Assembly: GCF_009762325.1 (NCBI RefSeq)
Contig: NZ_CP034348.1
Coordinates: forward strand, 3,664,501-3,728,500
DNA: 64,000 nucleotides
From: Roseovarius faecimaris
GTDB taxonomy: Bacteria; Pseudomonadota; Alphaproteobacteria; Rhodobacterales; Rhodobacteraceae
Direction: 5' to 3'
Part shown: in pieces, positions 46,202 to 55,059 of the stretch
Numbering within the stretch: position 1 is the first letter of the stretch
Layout of the letters: each line of letters opens with the position of its first letter
The notes under the pieces: generated by a model
Database searches by the model: none
What the model was told of the DNA's origin: nothing
What the model saw: only the letters and a program-made list of their open reading frames with translations
Translations under genes and position numbers: made by a program

Positions 46202-47349
46202 TGCCGCAAAAGCTCCTCTCGGGTCAGCGCAAAGCCCGAGGCGATCCAGGCTTGCTCAACCTCCCGCAGCTTCGCCCCCAGCACCGGGCCGGAATAGCCT
46301 GCGCTGAAATCCGCCGCAGCGACAGGCAGAACAGCCCGCGCTCCGGCCTCTGCCGCCGCAAACCCGTTGGGGTCGAGCGGCCCTTCCAGAAGCGCCGCGC
46401 GCAGCAGAATGATATCGCGCGCGGCCTCTGCCCCGTGGCGATACCCCAGTTCTCCGGCCTGCATGGTGCTGCTGACGCCGTCGCTCAGGCGCGTCAGTTC
46501 CTTGCTCTGCGCCTTGCTCAGCCGCAGCCGGGCCGCCGCATCCTCTCCGCCCAGCGCGGCAAGCCGGCGGATCGGTGAAGGGTCGACCGCCAGCGCCGCC
46601 TCATGATGCACCAGCGGGCCAAGCGCCCTGTCATCCGCTCCGGGCAGGACCGCGTGAAGCACCCCCGCCTGACGCATCGCCGCGACGGCAAAGACCGGGT
46701 CAGGTGCACTCAGCAGTTTCACGATCTCTGCGCCAACACGCTCCCGCGAGAGGCTGGTCAGCCCCTCCAGATTTCCCGCGATCGCCGCCAGCGCTTCAGG
46801 ATCAAGCCCGGCCCCGGCGGTGCTGTACCAGGCGTTGAACCGGAAAAACCGCAGGCTGCGCAGGTAATCCTCGCGGATACGCTCATCCGCATCTTCGATG
46901 AACCGGAAACGGCGCGCCTCAAGATCAGGCAACCCGCCCAGCGGATCGATCACCGTGCCATCGGGCCGGGCGTAAAGCGCGTTCATGGTGAAATCACGTC
47001 GGCGCGCATCGTCTTCGACGCAATCCGCGAACACCACGACCGCCCGGCGGCCGTCGGTTTCGACATCTCTGCGAAATGTCGTGATCTCGTAGGGTGTGCC
47101 GTTTGAAACAACCGTGACGGTCCCGTGCTCGATCCCTGTCGGCACCGCTTTCAGCCCTGCCGTCTCGGCCAGGGCAATGACCGCCTCGGGCCGCGCATCG
47201 GTGGCAATGTCGATATCGCCGACCGGTACACCCAAAAGCGTGTTGCGCACGCATCCCCCGACAAAGAGCGCCTGATGCCCGGCATCGGTCAGCATCCGGC
47301 AAACAGCCTGGCATGCCGGGTCCTCTATCCAGTCGCCGGTGATGGTCAT
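46198..47349 (-). CDS. CCA tRNA nucleotidyltransferase / poly(A) polymerase family protein
   Basis: A 383-residue class II nucleotidyltransferase that probably adds or repairs CCA at tRNA 3' ends. The head motif GGCVRNTLLGVPVGDIDIAT is at about 31-50 with Asp45 and Asp47 as metal ligands. The second motif RRRDFTMNALY is also present (as DDARRRDFTMNALYA). It overlaps the NUDIX gene upstream and the methyltransferase gene downstream by 4 bases each. Confidence 0.9.
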   Translation of the reverse strand: MTITGDWIEDPACQAVCRMLTDAGHQALFVGGCVRNTLLGVPVGDIDIATDARPEAVIALAETAGLKAVPTGIEHGTVTVVSNGTPYEITTFRRDVETDGRRAVVVFADCVEDDARRRDFTMNALYARPDGTVIDPLGGLPDLEARRFRFIEDADERIREDYLRSLRFFRFNAWYSTAGAGLDPEALAAIAGNLEGLTSLSRERVGAEIVKLLSAPDPVFAVAAMRQAGVLHAVLPGADDRALGPLVHHEAALAVDPSPIRRLAALGGEDAAARLRLSKAQSKELTRLSDGVSSTMQAGELGYRHGAEAARDIILLRAALLEGPLDPNGFAAAEAGARAVLPVAAADFSAGYSGPVLGAKLREVEQAWIASGFALTREELLRQ

Positions 47350-47951
47350 GACCGGTCCACCGCGTCGGCAAGGGTCCGCAGGATGCGCGCCGTGGCGCCC
47401 CAGATGTAATAGGGGCCGAAGGGCACGGTGTAATATTTGCGGATGCTGCCGCGCCAGCGCCGCCCCTGCACCGAATAGCGCGCAGCGTCGAGCACATGCG
47501 CAAGCGGCACATCAAACACCTCGTCCACCTCGCCCGCCTCCGGCACCGGATCGAACGGGGCCAGCACACGCCCCACAACCGGCGTGACGGCAAAGCTGGT
47601 GACGGTCTCATGCCCGGGCAATTGGCCCAGGCTCTCCACATTGCCCGGATCAAGCCCGATCTCTTCGCGCGCCTCGCGCAGGGCGGCGGCGGTGATATCG
47701 GCATCGCCGTCATCCTGTTTGCCACCGGGAAAGGCGATCTGTCCCGGGTGGTGTTTCAGCGCCGAGGAGCGTTTGGTCAGGATCAGCCGCGCCTCGCCAT
47801 TTCTCACCAAAAGCGGCACCAGCACACCGGCCGGGCGCAGCTTGCGGCCCGGCGGCAGCACCGTGTCGGGGTTGAGGTCATAGTCCGACGATGCAGAACC
47901 AGCGCGGCCCAGCGCGCGGATCACTGGCCCAAGCGGATCAGCCATCGCCAT
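47346..47951 (-). CDS. CoA pyrophosphatase-type NUDIX hydrolase
   Basis: A 201-residue NUDIX enzyme of the NudL/YeaB type. The box PGGKQDDGDADITAAALRE followed by AREEIGL is complete. The motif before it (LTKRSSALKHHPGQIAFP) contains the UPF0035-type CoA-specific pattern. It overlaps the CCA gene by 4 bases and hslO by 14 bases. An internal ATG two codons later is an alternative start. Confidence 0.88.
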   Translation of the reverse strand: MAMADPLGPVIRALGRAGSASSDYDLNPDTVLPPGRKLRPAGVLVPLLVRNGEARLILTKRSSALKHHPGQIAFPGGKQDDGDADITAAALREAREEIGLDPGNVESLGQLPGHETVTSFAVTPVVGRVLAPFDPVPEAGEVDEVFDVPLAHVLDAARYSVQGRRWRGSIRKYYTVPFGPYYIWGATARILRTLADAVDRS

Positions 47952-48936
47952 CTTGCGGGGCGGTTGTCGCCTCGAAGCCGAGCGTGCTGGGATCCATCTC
48001 GTAATGGGCCCCGCAGAACTGGCAATCAGCGGTCACGATCCCGTCCTCGGTGGTCATCTTCTCGATATCCTTGGCCGAATAGATCGACAGGCTCTGACGC
48101 ACGCGATCCTCCGAGCAGGTACAGCCGAATTGCACCGCCTGCGCATCGAAGACACGCGGCGTCTCCTCGTGAAAGAGCCGCACCAGAAGATCCGAAGGCG
48201 AAACGCTGGGCCCGATCAGCTCCAGCTCTTCGACCGTATCGAGAAGCGCGTTGACCCGGGTCCAGTTCTCCTCGTCCTCCTCGCCGACAATATCGCGCGC
48301 CTCAAGCAGCCCACCCTCGCCCGAGCCGCCGCCGGTGGCAAAAGGCGAGGCTTTGGGCATATGCTGGATCATCACCCCGCCCGCGCGCCAATGCTCCCCC
48401 TCGCCCGCCTCGGTAGAGCGGCCAAAGCTGAGCGCGAAGCGGGTGGGCAATTGCTCGGACTGGGCAAAATACGCCTCGGCGCAGGCCCGCAGGCTACCGC
48501 CCGCGATCGGGGTGATGCCCTGATAGGGGGTGTTGCCCTCGCCCTGGTCGATCATCACGGCAAAATAGCCTTCGCCAAGCTGGGCAAAGGGCGCGGCATT
48601 GGTCAGGCGCTCGGCATCATAGCTGGCATAGGCCCGGATACGCGCGGGCTGGCCGTCGGCGGCGGGCGCGTAATAGTCGGTCGCGATCATCCGCACCGGG
48701 CCTTTGGTCTGCACCTGCAAGGACAGTTTCCAGCGCAGCTTGATCGTCTGACCGATCAGCGCCGTCAGCAGTGCCATTTCGGCCACCAGCGCCTCGACCT
48801 GGGTCGGATAGGCGTGCTGGCTCAGTATGCCCTCAAGCACCGAGTCGAGCCGGGCCACGCGGCCACGGATATCCGCATCATCCAGCTGGAACGGCAAAAC
48901 CGTGTCGTCCCAGGCGATTTTCTGTCCAAGTGTCAT
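47938..48936 (-). CDS. hslO: Redox-regulated chaperone Hsp33
   Basis: Holdase that is switched on when its zinc cysteines are oxidised. The N-terminal domain covers 1-260; the C-terminal zinc switch has CTC (FGCTCSEDRV) and CQFC, four Cys in all. ATG 48936 has AAGGGAA upstream and gives 332 residues, somewhat longer than E. coli Hsp33 (292). It is first in a tight unit with the CoA pyrophosphatase gene, the CCA-enzyme gene and the RNA methyltransferase gene. Confidence 0.94.
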   Translation of the reverse strand: MTLGQKIAWDDTVLPFQLDDADIRGRVARLDSVLEGILSQHAYPTQVEALVAEMALLTALIGQTIKLRWKLSLQVQTKGPVRMIATDYYAPAADGQPARIRAYASYDAERLTNAAPFAQLGEGYFAVMIDQGEGNTPYQGITPIAGGSLRACAEAYFAQSEQLPTRFALSFGRSTEAGEGEHWRAGGVMIQHMPKASPFATGGGSGEGGLLEARDIVGEEDEENWTRVNALLDTVEELELIGPSVSPSDLLVRLFHEETPRVFDAQAVQFGCTCSEDRVRQSLSIYSAKDIEKMTTEDGIVTADCQFCGAHYEMDPSTLGFEATTAPQDGDG

Positions 48937-49012
48937 GGGGTTCCCTTCGCGGCTGCGCTTTGGCATATCGCGTCCATATAGGAACGGCAAGCCAGCCACC
49001 AAGGGGGCACAG

Positions 49013-49456
49013 ATGATCAGACGGTTCGGAGAGACGCCAGAGCCCGGCCAGAGCTATCGCGTCCGACATGGGGTTTACGCGATCCTGCCGCTGCGCGATC
49101 AGCTTTTGCTCACCTGGCAGGACGACCCGCATTTCGAGCTGCAACTGCCCGGCGGCGGCATCGACCCGGGCGAAAGCCCCATCCATGCGCTGCACCGCGA
49201 AGTGATGGAAGAAACCGGCTGGACCATTGCGAAACCGCTGCGCCTGGGCGCGTTTCGCCGGTTCACCTTCATGCCCGAATACGACATGTGGGCCGAGAAG
49301 GTCTGTTCGATCTACGTGGCGCACCCGGTGCGGCCCATTGGCCCGCCCACCGAAACGGATCACACCCCGCTCTTCGCTACGCCCGAGCAGGCCACACGCG
49401 ATCTGTATAACGAAGGCGATCGCTTCTTTGTCAGCCGATACATGGGCTGGGCTTGA
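49013..49456 (+). CDS. NUDIX hydrolase of unknown substrate
   Basis: A 147-residue NUDIX protein. The box GGGIDPGESPIHALHREV with MEETGW is complete. ATG 49013 has AAGGGGG upstream. It is divergent from hslO. Its last 26 bases overlap the end of the convergent regulator gene, so the two mRNAs are complementary at their ends. Substrate cannot be predicted. Confidence 0.88.
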   Translation: MIRRFGETPEPGQSYRVRHGVYAILPLRDQLLLTWQDDPHFELQLPGGGIDPGESPIHALHREVMEETGWTIAKPLRLGAFRRFTFMPEYDMWAEKVCSIYVAHPVRPIGPPTETDHTPLFATPEQATRDLYNEGDRFFVSRYMGWA

Positions 49457-50723
49457 ACTCCAGCAATACGGCTGAAACATCATCGTCGAAATCCCGGTCC
49501 GACGTGAAGGTGTTGAGCTTCCAGATCAAGGATTCCAGGCAGGCCGGCCCGCGGGTCTGGCGCAGGTCGCGCAGGATGCGGGCCAACCCCTCTTCGCCCA
49601 GCAATCTGCCATTGGTGTCACTGCATTCCACGATCCCGTCCGATTGAATCAAAAGCCGGTCACCGGGGCGAAGCGCGACTTCGAACTGCTCATAGCTCGC
49701 CCCTTCGATCAGCCCCACGGGCAAGCCGCCGGTGCCGACCATCTCAACCGATCCATCGGCTCGCTGCAGCGCGGGGCAGGGATGACCCGCCTGCGCCATG
49801 ACCACGCGGCCGCTATCCAGATGCACATCCGCAACAAGCAGCGTGAAATAAAGCTCGGTTTCCATCTCGTCGAGAATGAGCTTGTTGAGGATCGCGACGG
49901 TCTCTGCCGGGGGGCGCATCTCGTACCTGCTCCCCGGCGTCTTGCGCAACGCCACATTCTGATCGGGGGCAGCGGCCGAAAGATAGCCCGCCAGCCGTGC
50001 CGTCATCAGCGCCGAGCTGATGCCATGGCCCGACACATCGATCCCATAAAGACCGATACGCAGATCGCTCACCTGGAACATGCCCACCAGGTCGCCGCCC
50101 ACATGCCCGCTGGATTGCAGCATGAGCGATACATCGGCATAGCCAAAATCCCGGTACCGGTCCGAAACAAGCGACTGCTGCAGTTTCTTGGCCTCGATCA
50201 GATCGTTATCCAGCAGGTCATAAAGCGCCTGCAACTCGTCGAGCGTGGATTTGATCAGCCGGTTCTTTTCGCCCAGCTCCCGCTCCATCCTCAGGATACG
50301 TTCGCCCGCCGCAATCCGCGCGCGCAACTCGGGGGCATTCACCGGCTTCGTCAGAAAATCGTCGGCGCCGGCATCCAGCCCATGCGCTATTTCGTACTTC
50401 TCGCTCTTCGAAGTCAGCAGGATGAAATAACCATAGCGTTCACGGTCCATCGCCCGGAAGGCGCGGCAGAAGTCCGGACCGCTCATCCCGGGCATCATCC
50501 AGTCGCTCAGCACCAGGTCCGGCGGGTGGGTTTCACACAACAACAGCGCCTCTTGCCCGGCCTCCGCCTCGCGCACGGAAAACCCCCAGCGCTTGAGGGA
50601 AGACGACAGGATCTTTCTTTGCAAACGGCTGTCATCCACCACCAGAACATCACGGATCACCGCGCCGTCGCCGCTTGGTGTCGCAGGCTGCTCGTTCAGG
50701 TCTCGCACATATCTCACTTTCAC
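49431..50723 (-). CDS. Response regulator with PP2C-type (SpoIIE/RsbU) phosphatase domain
   Basis: A signalling protein of about 430 residues. The N-terminal receiver domain has the phospho-acceptor Asp (LSDWMMPGMSG; about residue 74 from the chosen start) and the conserved Lys in DDFLTKP. A coiled-coil linker (about 145-195) leads to a SpoIIE-type phosphatase domain (about 200-430) with GIDVSGHGISSALMTARL and the C-terminal DDDVSAVLLEF. Such proteins act on anti-sigma-factor antagonists in partner switching. A GTG at 50723 is proposed; other GTG or TTG starts up to 50747 are possible. It is head-to-head with the HPt-like gene. Confidence 0.85.
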   Translation of the reverse strand: MKVRYVRDLNEQPATPSGDGAVIRDVLVVDDSRLQRKILSSSLKRWGFSVREAEAGQEALLLCETHPPDLVLSDWMMPGMSGPDFCRAFRAMDRERYGYFILLTSKSEKYEIAHGLDAGADDFLTKPVNAPELRARIAAGERILRMERELGEKNRLIKSTLDELQALYDLLDNDLIEAKKLQQSLVSDRYRDFGYADVSLMLQSSGHVGGDLVGMFQVSDLRIGLYGIDVSGHGISSALMTARLAGYLSAAAPDQNVALRKTPGSRYEMRPPAETVAILNKLILDEMETELYFTLLVADVHLDSGRVVMAQAGHPCPALQRADGSVEMVGTGGLPVGLIEGASYEQFEVALRPGDRLLIQSDGIVECSDTNGRLLGEEGLARILRDLRQTRGPACLESLIWKLNTFTSDRDFDDDVSAVLLEFKPSPCIG

Positions 50724-50860
50724 TCTGACCCCTGCGCCATACCCCAAAGGCCCTTAACCACTGGTGAATGTTCAAATTTTCAAAAGATTTTGCACCGCCG
50801 GAAACACCGCCTTAATCCCCCGGCAGCACATTGACCGGGTGCAGAACAGGACAAGAGATC

Positions 50861-51193
50861 ATGATCGACTGGAGCCGGGTTGAAGAATTGCGCGATGAAA
50901 TCGGCGCCGAGGATTTTGCCGAAGTGGTCGAGATCTTCCTTGAAGAGGTGGAAGAGGTGATTGCCGTGATCCCAGGCGGCGTGGCCGATGACACGATCGA
51001 GGCCCATCTGCAATTTCTCAAAGGCAGTGCGCTCAATCTCGGGTTTCAGGCGTTCTCCGGGCTGTGTCAGAGCGGGGAAACAGCCGCCGCTGCGGGGGAT
51101 TATGCCGCGATTGATCTGAACGCGGTCGTCGCCATTTACCAGGAATCCAAAGCGGTGTTTCTGGCGCAGCTTGACGAAAAATTCGCCGCCTAA
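50861..51193 (+). CDS. HPt-like protein lacking the phospho-accepting histidine
   Basis: A 110-residue helical protein resembling histidine phosphotransfer domains. The HPt core pattern L-K-G-S-A-L-N-L-G-F is intact at 53-62, but the position normally held by the phospho-His (two residues before L-K-G) is Gln51 (codon caa). The nearest His is His49, two residues earlier and likely on another face of the helix. It may have lost phosphotransfer and act as a binding adaptor. It lies head-to-head with the response regulator/PP2C gene. Confidence 0.8.
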   Translation: MIDWSRVEELRDEIGAEDFAEVVEIFLEEVEEVIAVIPGGVADDTIEAHLQFLKGSALNLGFQAFSGLCQSGETAAAAGDYAAIDLNAVVAIYQESKAVFLAQLDEKFAA

Positions 51194-51225
51194 AGCGGTG
51201 CGGCCCAAGGTTAGGGTGAAACGCC

Positions 51226-52464
51226 TTAGATCAGGAACTCCGCCAGCACGGAATCGCTGGTGATATCGCGATAATCGAACCCGGCTTCGAGCAGGCGGGC
51301 GAAAAGACCGTCGAAATTCTCAGGCTTGCTCGTCTCGATCCCGATCAGGACAGAGCCGAAATTGCGCGCCGATTTCTTGAGGTATTCAAACCGGGCAATG
51401 TCATCATCCGGCCCCAGCATGGTCAGGAAATCCTTCAGCGCGCCGGGGCGTTGCGGCATCCGCAGGACAAAGTATTTCTTCACCCCGGAATAGCGCAGGG
51501 CGCGCTCCTTGACCTCGGGCAAACGCTCAAAATCGAAGTTGCCGCCGGAAGTGACGCAAACGACGCGCTTGCCCCTGATCTGATCGGCCACATCCTTGAG
51601 CGCATCAATGCTCAGCGCACCGGCCGGTTCCAGTACGATGCCTTCGACATTCAGAAACTCCATCATCGTGGTGCACAACCGGTCCTCGGACACCACCACC
51701 GAGTCCGCCAGATCGAGATCGCGCAACCGCTCAAACGGTTTTTGCCCGATCTGTGCCACCGCCGCACCATCGGCAAAGCTGTCCACATGCGGCAGGCGCA
51801 TCGGCGCACCGGCCTTGAGCGCGGCATTCAAGCACGCTCCGCCCGACGGTTCGACCAAGGTGAACCTGACCCGGTCGCCCAGATAGCTGCGCACGCCGGC
51901 CGACAAACCACCACCGCCCACCGGCATGATGATCCGGTCCGGCAGGCGTTTGAGCTGGCTTTCGATCTCGGCGGCCACGGTCGCCTGACCTTCGATCACG
52001 TCCTCATCGTCAAAAGGCGACAGGAAATGCCCCTCGACCTCGGCGCAATAGGCTTGTGCGTTGGCCAGCGTGTCGTCGAAATAGTCGCCCACAAGGCGGA
52101 TCGTCACCTGATCACCGCCGAAATTCCTGGTCTTGGAAATCTTCTGCTCGGGCGTTGTCACAGGCATGAAAATAACGCCTTTCACGCCCAGAGAGCGACA
52201 CATATAGGCCACCCCCTGCGCATGGTTGCCGGCACTGGCACAGACAAACTGCGCGATGCCCGGCCGGGCCTCCAGCGCCTTGCGCATCGCGTTGAACGCC
52301 CCGCGCAGCTTGTAGGAGCGCACCGGCGTCGTATCTTCGCGCTTGAGGTAAATCTCGGCCCCGTACCGTTCGGACAAATGCACGTTCTTGTGCAGCGGGG
52401 TGCGCCGGAACATGTCGCGCATAAGCGCCTCGGCGGCGCGCACTCGGGTCTGAAACTCGCTCAT
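51226..52464 (-). CDS. ilvA: Threonine ammonia-lyase (threonine deaminase)
   Basis: PLP enzyme that turns threonine into 2-oxobutanoate, the first step to isoleucine. The PLP lysine is Lys52 (VRSYKLRGAF), and the phosphate-binding loop is VGGGGLSAGV. A C-terminal regulatory ACT-like domain (about 330-412) is present, with RPGALKDFLTML. The 412 residues match the single-ACT form. It is divergent from argG. Confidence 0.95.
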   Translation of the reverse strand: MSEFQTRVRAAEALMRDMFRRTPLHKNVHLSERYGAEIYLKREDTTPVRSYKLRGAFNAMRKALEARPGIAQFVCASAGNHAQGVAYMCRSLGVKGVIFMPVTTPEQKISKTRNFGGDQVTIRLVGDYFDDTLANAQAYCAEVEGHFLSPFDDEDVIEGQATVAAEIESQLKRLPDRIIMPVGGGGLSAGVRSYLGDRVRFTLVEPSGGACLNAALKAGAPMRLPHVDSFADGAAVAQIGQKPFERLRDLDLADSVVVSEDRLCTTMMEFLNVEGIVLEPAGALSIDALKDVADQIRGKRVVCVTSGGNFDFERLPEVKERALRYSGVKKYFVLRMPQRPGALKDFLTMLGPDDDIARFEYLKKSARNFGSVLIGIETSKPENFDGLFARLLEAGFDYRDITSDSVLAEFLI

Positions 52465-52571
52465 GGGGATCAGCAGTGCCGCAGGCAGGCCTCCCTTGCA
52501 ACCCCTGCCCTTGCTCAGAGGTCAAAAACCCGATAAGCGCCAGCGCATCATTCGCATGAGAAGGATTGCCC

Positions 52572-53798
52572 ATGTCCGCGCCCAAGAAAGTCGTGCTGGC
52601 CTATTCCGGTGGCCTCGATACCTCGATCATCCTGAAATGGCTGCAAACCGAATACGGTTGCGAGGTGGTGACCTTCACCGCTGACCTGGGCCAGGGAGAA
52701 GAGCTGGAACCGGCGCGCGCGAAGGCGAAACTGCTTGGAATCAAAGAAGAAAACATCTTTATCGAGGATGTGCGCGAAGAGTTCGTGCGTGATTTCGTGT
52801 TTCCGATGTTCCGTGCCAATGCGGTGTATGAGGGGCTGTATCTGCTGGGCACGTCCATCGCGCGCCCGCTGATCTCCAAGCGGCTGGTCGAGATCGCCGA
52901 AGAAACCGGCGCCGATGCCGTGGCCCATGGCGCGACCGGCAAGGGCAATGATCAGGTCCGGTTTGAACTGGCGGCCTATGCGCTGAACCCCGAGATCAAG
53001 GTGATCGCCCCCTGGCGCGAATGGGACCTGACCAGCCGCACCAAGCTGATTGATTTCGCTGAGAAAAACCAGATCCCCATCGCCAAGGACAAGCGCGGCG
53101 AAGCGCCGTTTTCAGTGGATGCGAACCTGCTCCACACCTCGTCCGAAGGCAAGGTTCTGGAAGACCCGGCCGAGGCCGCGCCCGACTATGTCTATCAGCG
53201 CACGGTGCATCCCGAAGACGCGCCGGACACGCCGGAATTCATCGAGATCGGCTTTGAAAAAGGCGACGCGGTCAGCATCAATGGCGAGGCGCTGAGCCCT
53301 GCTAACCTGCTGACAAAGCTGAACGAATATGGCGGCAAGCATGGCATTGGGCGGCTCGATCTGGTCGAAGGCCGGTTTGTCGGAATGAAGTCACGCGGCA
53401 TCTATGAAACCCCCGGTGGCACGATCCTGCTGGAGGCGCATCGCGGGATCGAAAGCATCACGCTCGACCGGGGAGCGGCGCATCTGAAGGATGAGCTGAT
53501 GCCGCGCTATGCGGAGCTGATCTATAACGGGTTCTGGTTCAGCCCCGAACGCGAGATGCTGCAAGCGGCCATTGATGCCTCGCAGGCGCATGTGACCGGC
53601 ACTGTCAGGCTCAAGCTTTACAAGGGGTCGGCGCGCACGGTGGGGCGTTGGTCAGACCATTCGCTCTATTCCGAGGCGCATGTGACCTTCGAGGAGGATG
53701 CGGGTGCCTACGATCAGAAAGACGCGGCCGGATTCATCCAGCTGAATGCGCTTCGTCTGAAGCTTCTGGCGGCACGGGATCGGCGTCTGAAGGGCTGA
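52572..53798 (+). CDS. argG: Argininosuccinate synthase
   Basis: Joins citrulline and aspartate to argininosuccinate. The N-terminal ATP pyrophosphatase motif [10 protein letters not shown] is at about 10-19, and [14 protein letters not shown] is typical. The 408 residues are the usual length. ATG 52572 is preferred, with AAGGA upstream. The last 65 bases overlap the antisense Tat-signal protein gene. Confidence 0.97.
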   Translation: MSAPKKVVLAYSGGLDTSIILKWLQTEYGCEVVTFTADLGQGEELEPARAKAKLLGIKEENIFIEDVREEFVRDFVFPMFRANAVYEGLYLLGTSIARPLISKRLVEIAEETGADAVAHGATGKGNDQVRFELAAYALNPEIKVIAPWREWDLTSRTKLIDFAEKNQIPIAKDKRGEAPFSVDANLLHTSSEGKVLEDPAEAAPDYVYQRTVHPEDAPDTPEFIEIGFEKGDAVSINGEALSPANLLTKLNEYGGKHGIGRLDLVEGRFVGMKSRGIYETPGGTILLEAHRGIESITLDRGAAHLKDELMPRYAELIYNGFWFSPEREMLQAAIDASQAHVTGTVRLKLYKGSARTVGRWSDHSLYSEAHVTFEEDAGAYDQKDAAGFIQLNALRLKLLAARDRRLKG

Positions 53799-54297
53799 CG
53801 GATTTTGTACGTTTTGTACAATCCGACCCCTGATTTTGTACAATCGGCGAATCGGGCGGATATGTCGCGTCCGGTTCGGTAACGAGATCTTCATCCGCCT
53901 CGTTGAGCAGCCGCTTGGCCGCCTCTTTCGCCTTGGCGGTGATCTCGTCAAGCGGCCCCTTCACCACGTAGCCGCCGCCGGGCTTGTAGGCGACCACCTC
54001 GGGCACGATCCGTTGCAGCGGTTTGGCGAGCCGGGCGATGCCGTCGGCATTGGGTGCATCCACCACGCCGTTGCGGACCATCTTGCGGATGAAGCCACGC
54101 GCGATGCCGGGGCGGACGTTGAACATCTCCGAAATCATGTCGGCCGACACATCGGTGCGGTTATGGGCGAGTGCCACGGCAAAGATGTATTTGCTACGCT
54201 GGGCCGAGGCTGCGGCGGCCCCGGCCATGCCCGACACCGGCACCGCCGCAGCGATACCTGAGCCAAGCACCATTTTTCCAAAGTCACGTCTGTTCAT
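53734..54297 (-). CDS. Tat-signal protein with a winged-helix-like segment, unknown function
   Basis: A 187-residue protein of no recognised family. It begins [13 protein letters not shown], a strong twin-arginine signal. Residues 36-105 look like a helix-turn-helix or winged-helix domain ([20 protein letters not shown]). From about 145 the sequence becomes low in structure and passes through a DNA region with repeated TTTTGTAC; the last part is antisense to argG. The true stop may have been lost, extending the tail. An export signal on a DNA-binding-like domain is unusual. Confidence 0.6.
   Translation of the reverse strand: MNRRDFGKMVLGSGIAAAVPVSGMAGAAAASAQRSKYIFAVALAHNRTDVSADMISEMFNVRPGIARGFIRKMVRNGVVDAPNADGIARLAKPLQRIVPEVVAYKPGGGYVVKGPLDEITAKAKEAAKRLLNEADEDLVTEPDATYPPDSPIVQNQGSDCTKRTKSVSPSDADPVPPEASDEAHSAG
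53803..53847. repeat. Three TTTTGTAC direct repeats after argG
   Basis: TTTTGTAC occurs at 53803-53810, 53812-53819 and 53834-53841, the last two followed by AATC. They lie right after the argG stop and inside the tail of the antisense gene. Role unknown. Confidence 0.6.
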
Positions 54298-54342
54298 GTC
54301 AGGGATATGGGGCGGCAGGGCACGAAAGTTACGGGGAAAAGC

Positions 54343-55056
54343 CTAGAGTTTGTGACTTTTGAGCGCCTCGTAATAGGGCATCGCGGCCTCGGCCAGGTCC
54401 GCCAATGTGTCTCTAACACTGGGCAATTCGCCCTCTTTCCGGGCAAATCCGGTGCTGCGATGCACCGCGCCATACCAATGCTCAGCCCAGACACCGTCAT
54501 CCTTGTGGCCCCCTTCGGGCCAGTGCAGCATCGCCGGATCCCAGGGCAGGCCAATGGCATCGCAAAGCCGTCTGAGCATGCGCTCGGGATCGTCGCGGAT
54601 GTCATGGCTGTCGATCACGACAGGCTGCTGCCCCGCATCGAGAAGCTGTTGAAACAGCTCGGCCTGCTGGACAAAGCCGATATCCATCAGGCCGGGGTTC
54701 TCATATTTGGCGGCAAAGCTGGCGGCGACACGGGCGGGATGGCGGATGAGGAAAACATTTGTCACCTCGCGGGTCCAGTCGCGGGGCACCCCGTCGATCA
54801 TGTGCTGGGACATGTGTTTCTGATAGAAATGCGGCTTGCCGTCCGGGATTGTTCCGAGCAGGTCGGTCACGACCTGAGAGGGGTCCGTCGGCTGTGATGC
54901 CAGGATCTCGTTCCGCATCGGGTGATCGAGACCGGTCATCGCCAGATAGGCCGCATAAAACGGCTCGTCCACCACCGCCATATCGGCGCGGGCGCCGAAG
55001 CTGTACATCATCGCCGTCGAGAGGTTACGCGGCCCGGACCACATGGCGATCCGCAT
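54343..55056 (-). CDS. Sulfotransferase-like protein paired with a class IV aminotransferase
   Basis: A 237-residue P-loop protein of the sulfotransferase superfamily. The phosphosulfate-type loop WSGPRNLSTAMMYSF is at 6-20 and a 3'-phosphate-type motif LIRHPARVAASFAA at about 102-115. It begins 3 bases after the aminotransferase gene and is therefore co-transcribed with it. In plants, homologous domains are fused in branched-chain-aminotransferase-like proteins (from memory), so a functional link is likely. Whether it uses PAPS is not known. Confidence 0.8.
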   Translation of the reverse strand: MRIAMWSGPRNLSTAMMYSFGARADMAVVDEPFYAAYLAMTGLDHPMRNEILASQPTDPSQVVTDLLGTIPDGKPHFYQKHMSQHMIDGVPRDWTREVTNVFLIRHPARVAASFAAKYENPGLMDIGFVQQAELFQQLLDAGQQPVVIDSHDIRDDPERMLRRLCDAIGLPWDPAMLHWPEGGHKDDGVWAEHWYGAVHRSTGFARKEGELPSVRDTLADLAEAAMPYYEALKSHKL

Positions 55057-55059
55057 GGG

